Shown one piece after another: positions 5,719 to 6,464 of a stretch of DNA of 6,464 nucleotides. The DNA is from an uncultured Bacilli bacterium (GTDB taxonomy: Bacteria > Bacillota_I > Bacilli_A > RF39 > UBA660). The notes beneath the pieces are model-generated. The model was not told the DNA's origin and made no database searches. It saw only the letters and a list, made by a program, of their open reading frames with translations. Within the stretch, counting starts at the first letter, position 1, and the number at the start of each line of letters is the position of its first letter. Location: NCBI GenBank assembly GCA_910585335.1, contig CAJUCU010000013.1, forward strand, positions 20,780-27,243. The letters run 5' to 3'. The translations under genes and the position numbers were made by a program.

Positions 5719-6204
5719 CTAGAATGGTAATTCATCATCACTAATTTCAATACTTGATCCAAAGTCAGCGAAAGGATTACTATCAACATCTGTTTTTGAT
5801 TGCTCACTTTGTGCTGCAAAGTCATATGGTGTTGGTTCTGTAGATGTAGATGCGGCAGATGATTGAGGAGCGCTTGCATTTGCTCCACCTTTTGAACCTA
5901 GGAACTCTACATTGTCTGCTACAATTTCAGTAACATATCTTTTTTGTCCATCTTTATCATCATAGCTTCTCGTTTGAATTCTTCCATCAATTGCCACTTG
6001 GCTTCCTTGTGTTAGATAATTTTTCACATTTTCTGCTTGTTTTCTCCATACTACAATATTGATGAAATCAGCTTCTCTCTCACCTGCTTGATTTGTAAAA
6101 TTTCTATTTACAGCGATGGAAAATGATGCTACTGCAGTATTATTCCCTGTATATCTTAGTTCTGGATCTCTGGTCAAGCGACCAATTAAAAAAACTTTAT
6201 TCAT
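5719..6204 (-). CDS. ssb: Single-stranded DNA-binding protein
   Basis: SSB coats single-stranded DNA during replication, recombination and repair, and recruits partner proteins through its C-terminal tip. The protein has 161 residues. An OB-fold domain (1-about 107) starts MNKVFLIGRLTRDPELRYT and contains the conserved FINIVVWRKQAENV stretch. A low-complexity Ser/Ala/Thr/Gln linker follows (about 108-152), and the acidic tip SDDELPF forms the last seven residues, matching the canonical DDDLPF-type partner-binding tail. It therefore resembles the essential replicative SsbA rather than a tail-less or plasmid copy. A GAGGA Shine-Dalgarno (6211-6215) lies 6 nt upstream of the ATG, and the stop is TAG. 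It lies 17 nt after rpsF and 14 nt before rpsR, the usual operon position. Confidence 0.97.
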   Translation of the reverse strand: MNKVFLIGRLTRDPELRYTGNNTAVASFSIAVNRNFTNQAGEREADFINIVVWRKQAENVKNYLTQGSQVAIDGRIQTRSYDDKDGQKRYVTEIVADNVEFLGSKGGANASAPQSSAASTSTEPTPYDFAAQSEQSKTDVDSNPFADFGSSIEISDDELPF

Positions 6205-6221
6205 AGTACATCCTCACAATC

Positions 6222-6464
6222 TTAATCTTCTACTTTAATAATTAAATGACGAAGGATATTTTCATTAATTTTTGCAATACGGTCAAATTCACTTACTGCA
6301 GTGGAATCTGCTTCTACTACAAATAAAAAGTAATATCCTGTTTTAAACTTCTTAATTTCGTAAGCAAGTTCTCTTTGTCCCATTGCTTTTTCTTCTAGAA
6401 GTTTTGCTTTGTTATCTGTTAAAACCTTCTTTAGTTCTTCAGCAGCTTTTGTAATTTGTGCTTC
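6222..6464 (-). CDS. rpsF: Small ribosomal subunit protein bS6, 5' end cut off by window
   Basis: bS6 forms a heterodimer with bS18 on the 30S platform. Reading the minus strand from the window edge in frame gives 80 residues and a TAA stop. They include the family core GQRELAYEIKKFKTGYYFLF and the ending NENILRHLIIKVED. The family is about 95 residues long, so roughly the first 15, the start codon and any operon leader or promoter lie to the right of the window. Lengths and motifs look normal, with no frameshift. It is the first visible gene of the rpsF-ssb-rpsR operon. Confidence 0.95.
   Translation of the reverse strand, partial: EAQITKAAEELKKVLTDNKAKLLEEKAMGQRELAYEIKKFKTGYYFLFVVEADSTAVSEFDRIAKINENILRHLIIKVED

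Noticed and set aside
5652..5888. 78-codon minus-strand open frame overlapping ssb and rpsR
   Set aside because: It lies mostly inside ssb in another frame, has a low-complexity Gln/His/Leu-rich product and no Shine-Dalgarno; both overlapped genes are unmistakable.
1..6464. Search for a mobile element, CRISPR array, tRNA or novel system
   Set aside because: Nearly every base belongs to a recognisable conserved gene; I saw no transposase, spaced repeats, tRNA-like fold or unknown gene cluster.

Overview
This 6.46-kb window is an ordinary but compact piece of housekeeping chromosome from a low-GC Gram-positive bacterium (Bacillota). It is visibly AT-rich, has AAGGAGG/AGGTGA-type ribosome binding sites, and follows the Bacilli gene order rpsF-ssb-rpsR / gdpP-like-rplI-dnaB / walJ-rlmH. 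UGA is used as a stop (rplI, DHH gene) and UGG encodes tryptophan, so the standard bacterial code applies and a Mycoplasma/Spiroplasma code is excluded. The LysM-G5-M23 wall peptidase implies a cell with peptidoglycan. The species cannot be named; a reduced-genome or gut-associated lineage of Bacilli would fit.

All nine genes are on the minus strand, so transcription runs from high to low coordinates. At the right end is the rpsF (partial)-ssb-rpsR operon: ribosomal protein bS6, single-stranded-DNA-binding protein and ribosomal protein bS18. It ends at a clear Rho-independent terminator (5466-5490) whose stem begins inside the rpsR stop codon. The 94-bp gap after rpsR holds that terminator, a strong sigma-A-type promoter (TAGACA, 17 bp, TATAAT) and the Shine-Dalgarno sequence of the next gene. 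It is the only real intergenic region in the window.

That promoter appears to drive a second, tightly packed operon: a DHH/DHHA1 phosphoesterase resembling the C-terminal half of GdpP, then rplI (bL9), dnaB (replicative helicase), a membrane-anchored LysM-G5-M23 peptidase, walJ (metallo-beta-lactamase fold) and rlmH (partial, running off the left edge). Junctions are 1-5 nt wide or overlap slightly. No terminator or strong promoter is apparent between these genes. The operon joins c-di-AMP turnover, ribosome assembly and modification, replication and cell-wall remodelling.

I found no mobile element, CRISPR array, tRNA or evidently new defence or biosynthetic system. The points worth a second look are: the GdpP-like enzyme lacks the membrane, PAS and GGDEF parts and has Glu where GGGGH-type DHHA1 motifs have His; an M23 peptidase lies between dnaB and walJ where purA and the walRK genes lie in Bacillales; stop codons are repeatedly fused with Shine-Dalgarno sequences; and walJ lacks a Shine-Dalgarno.
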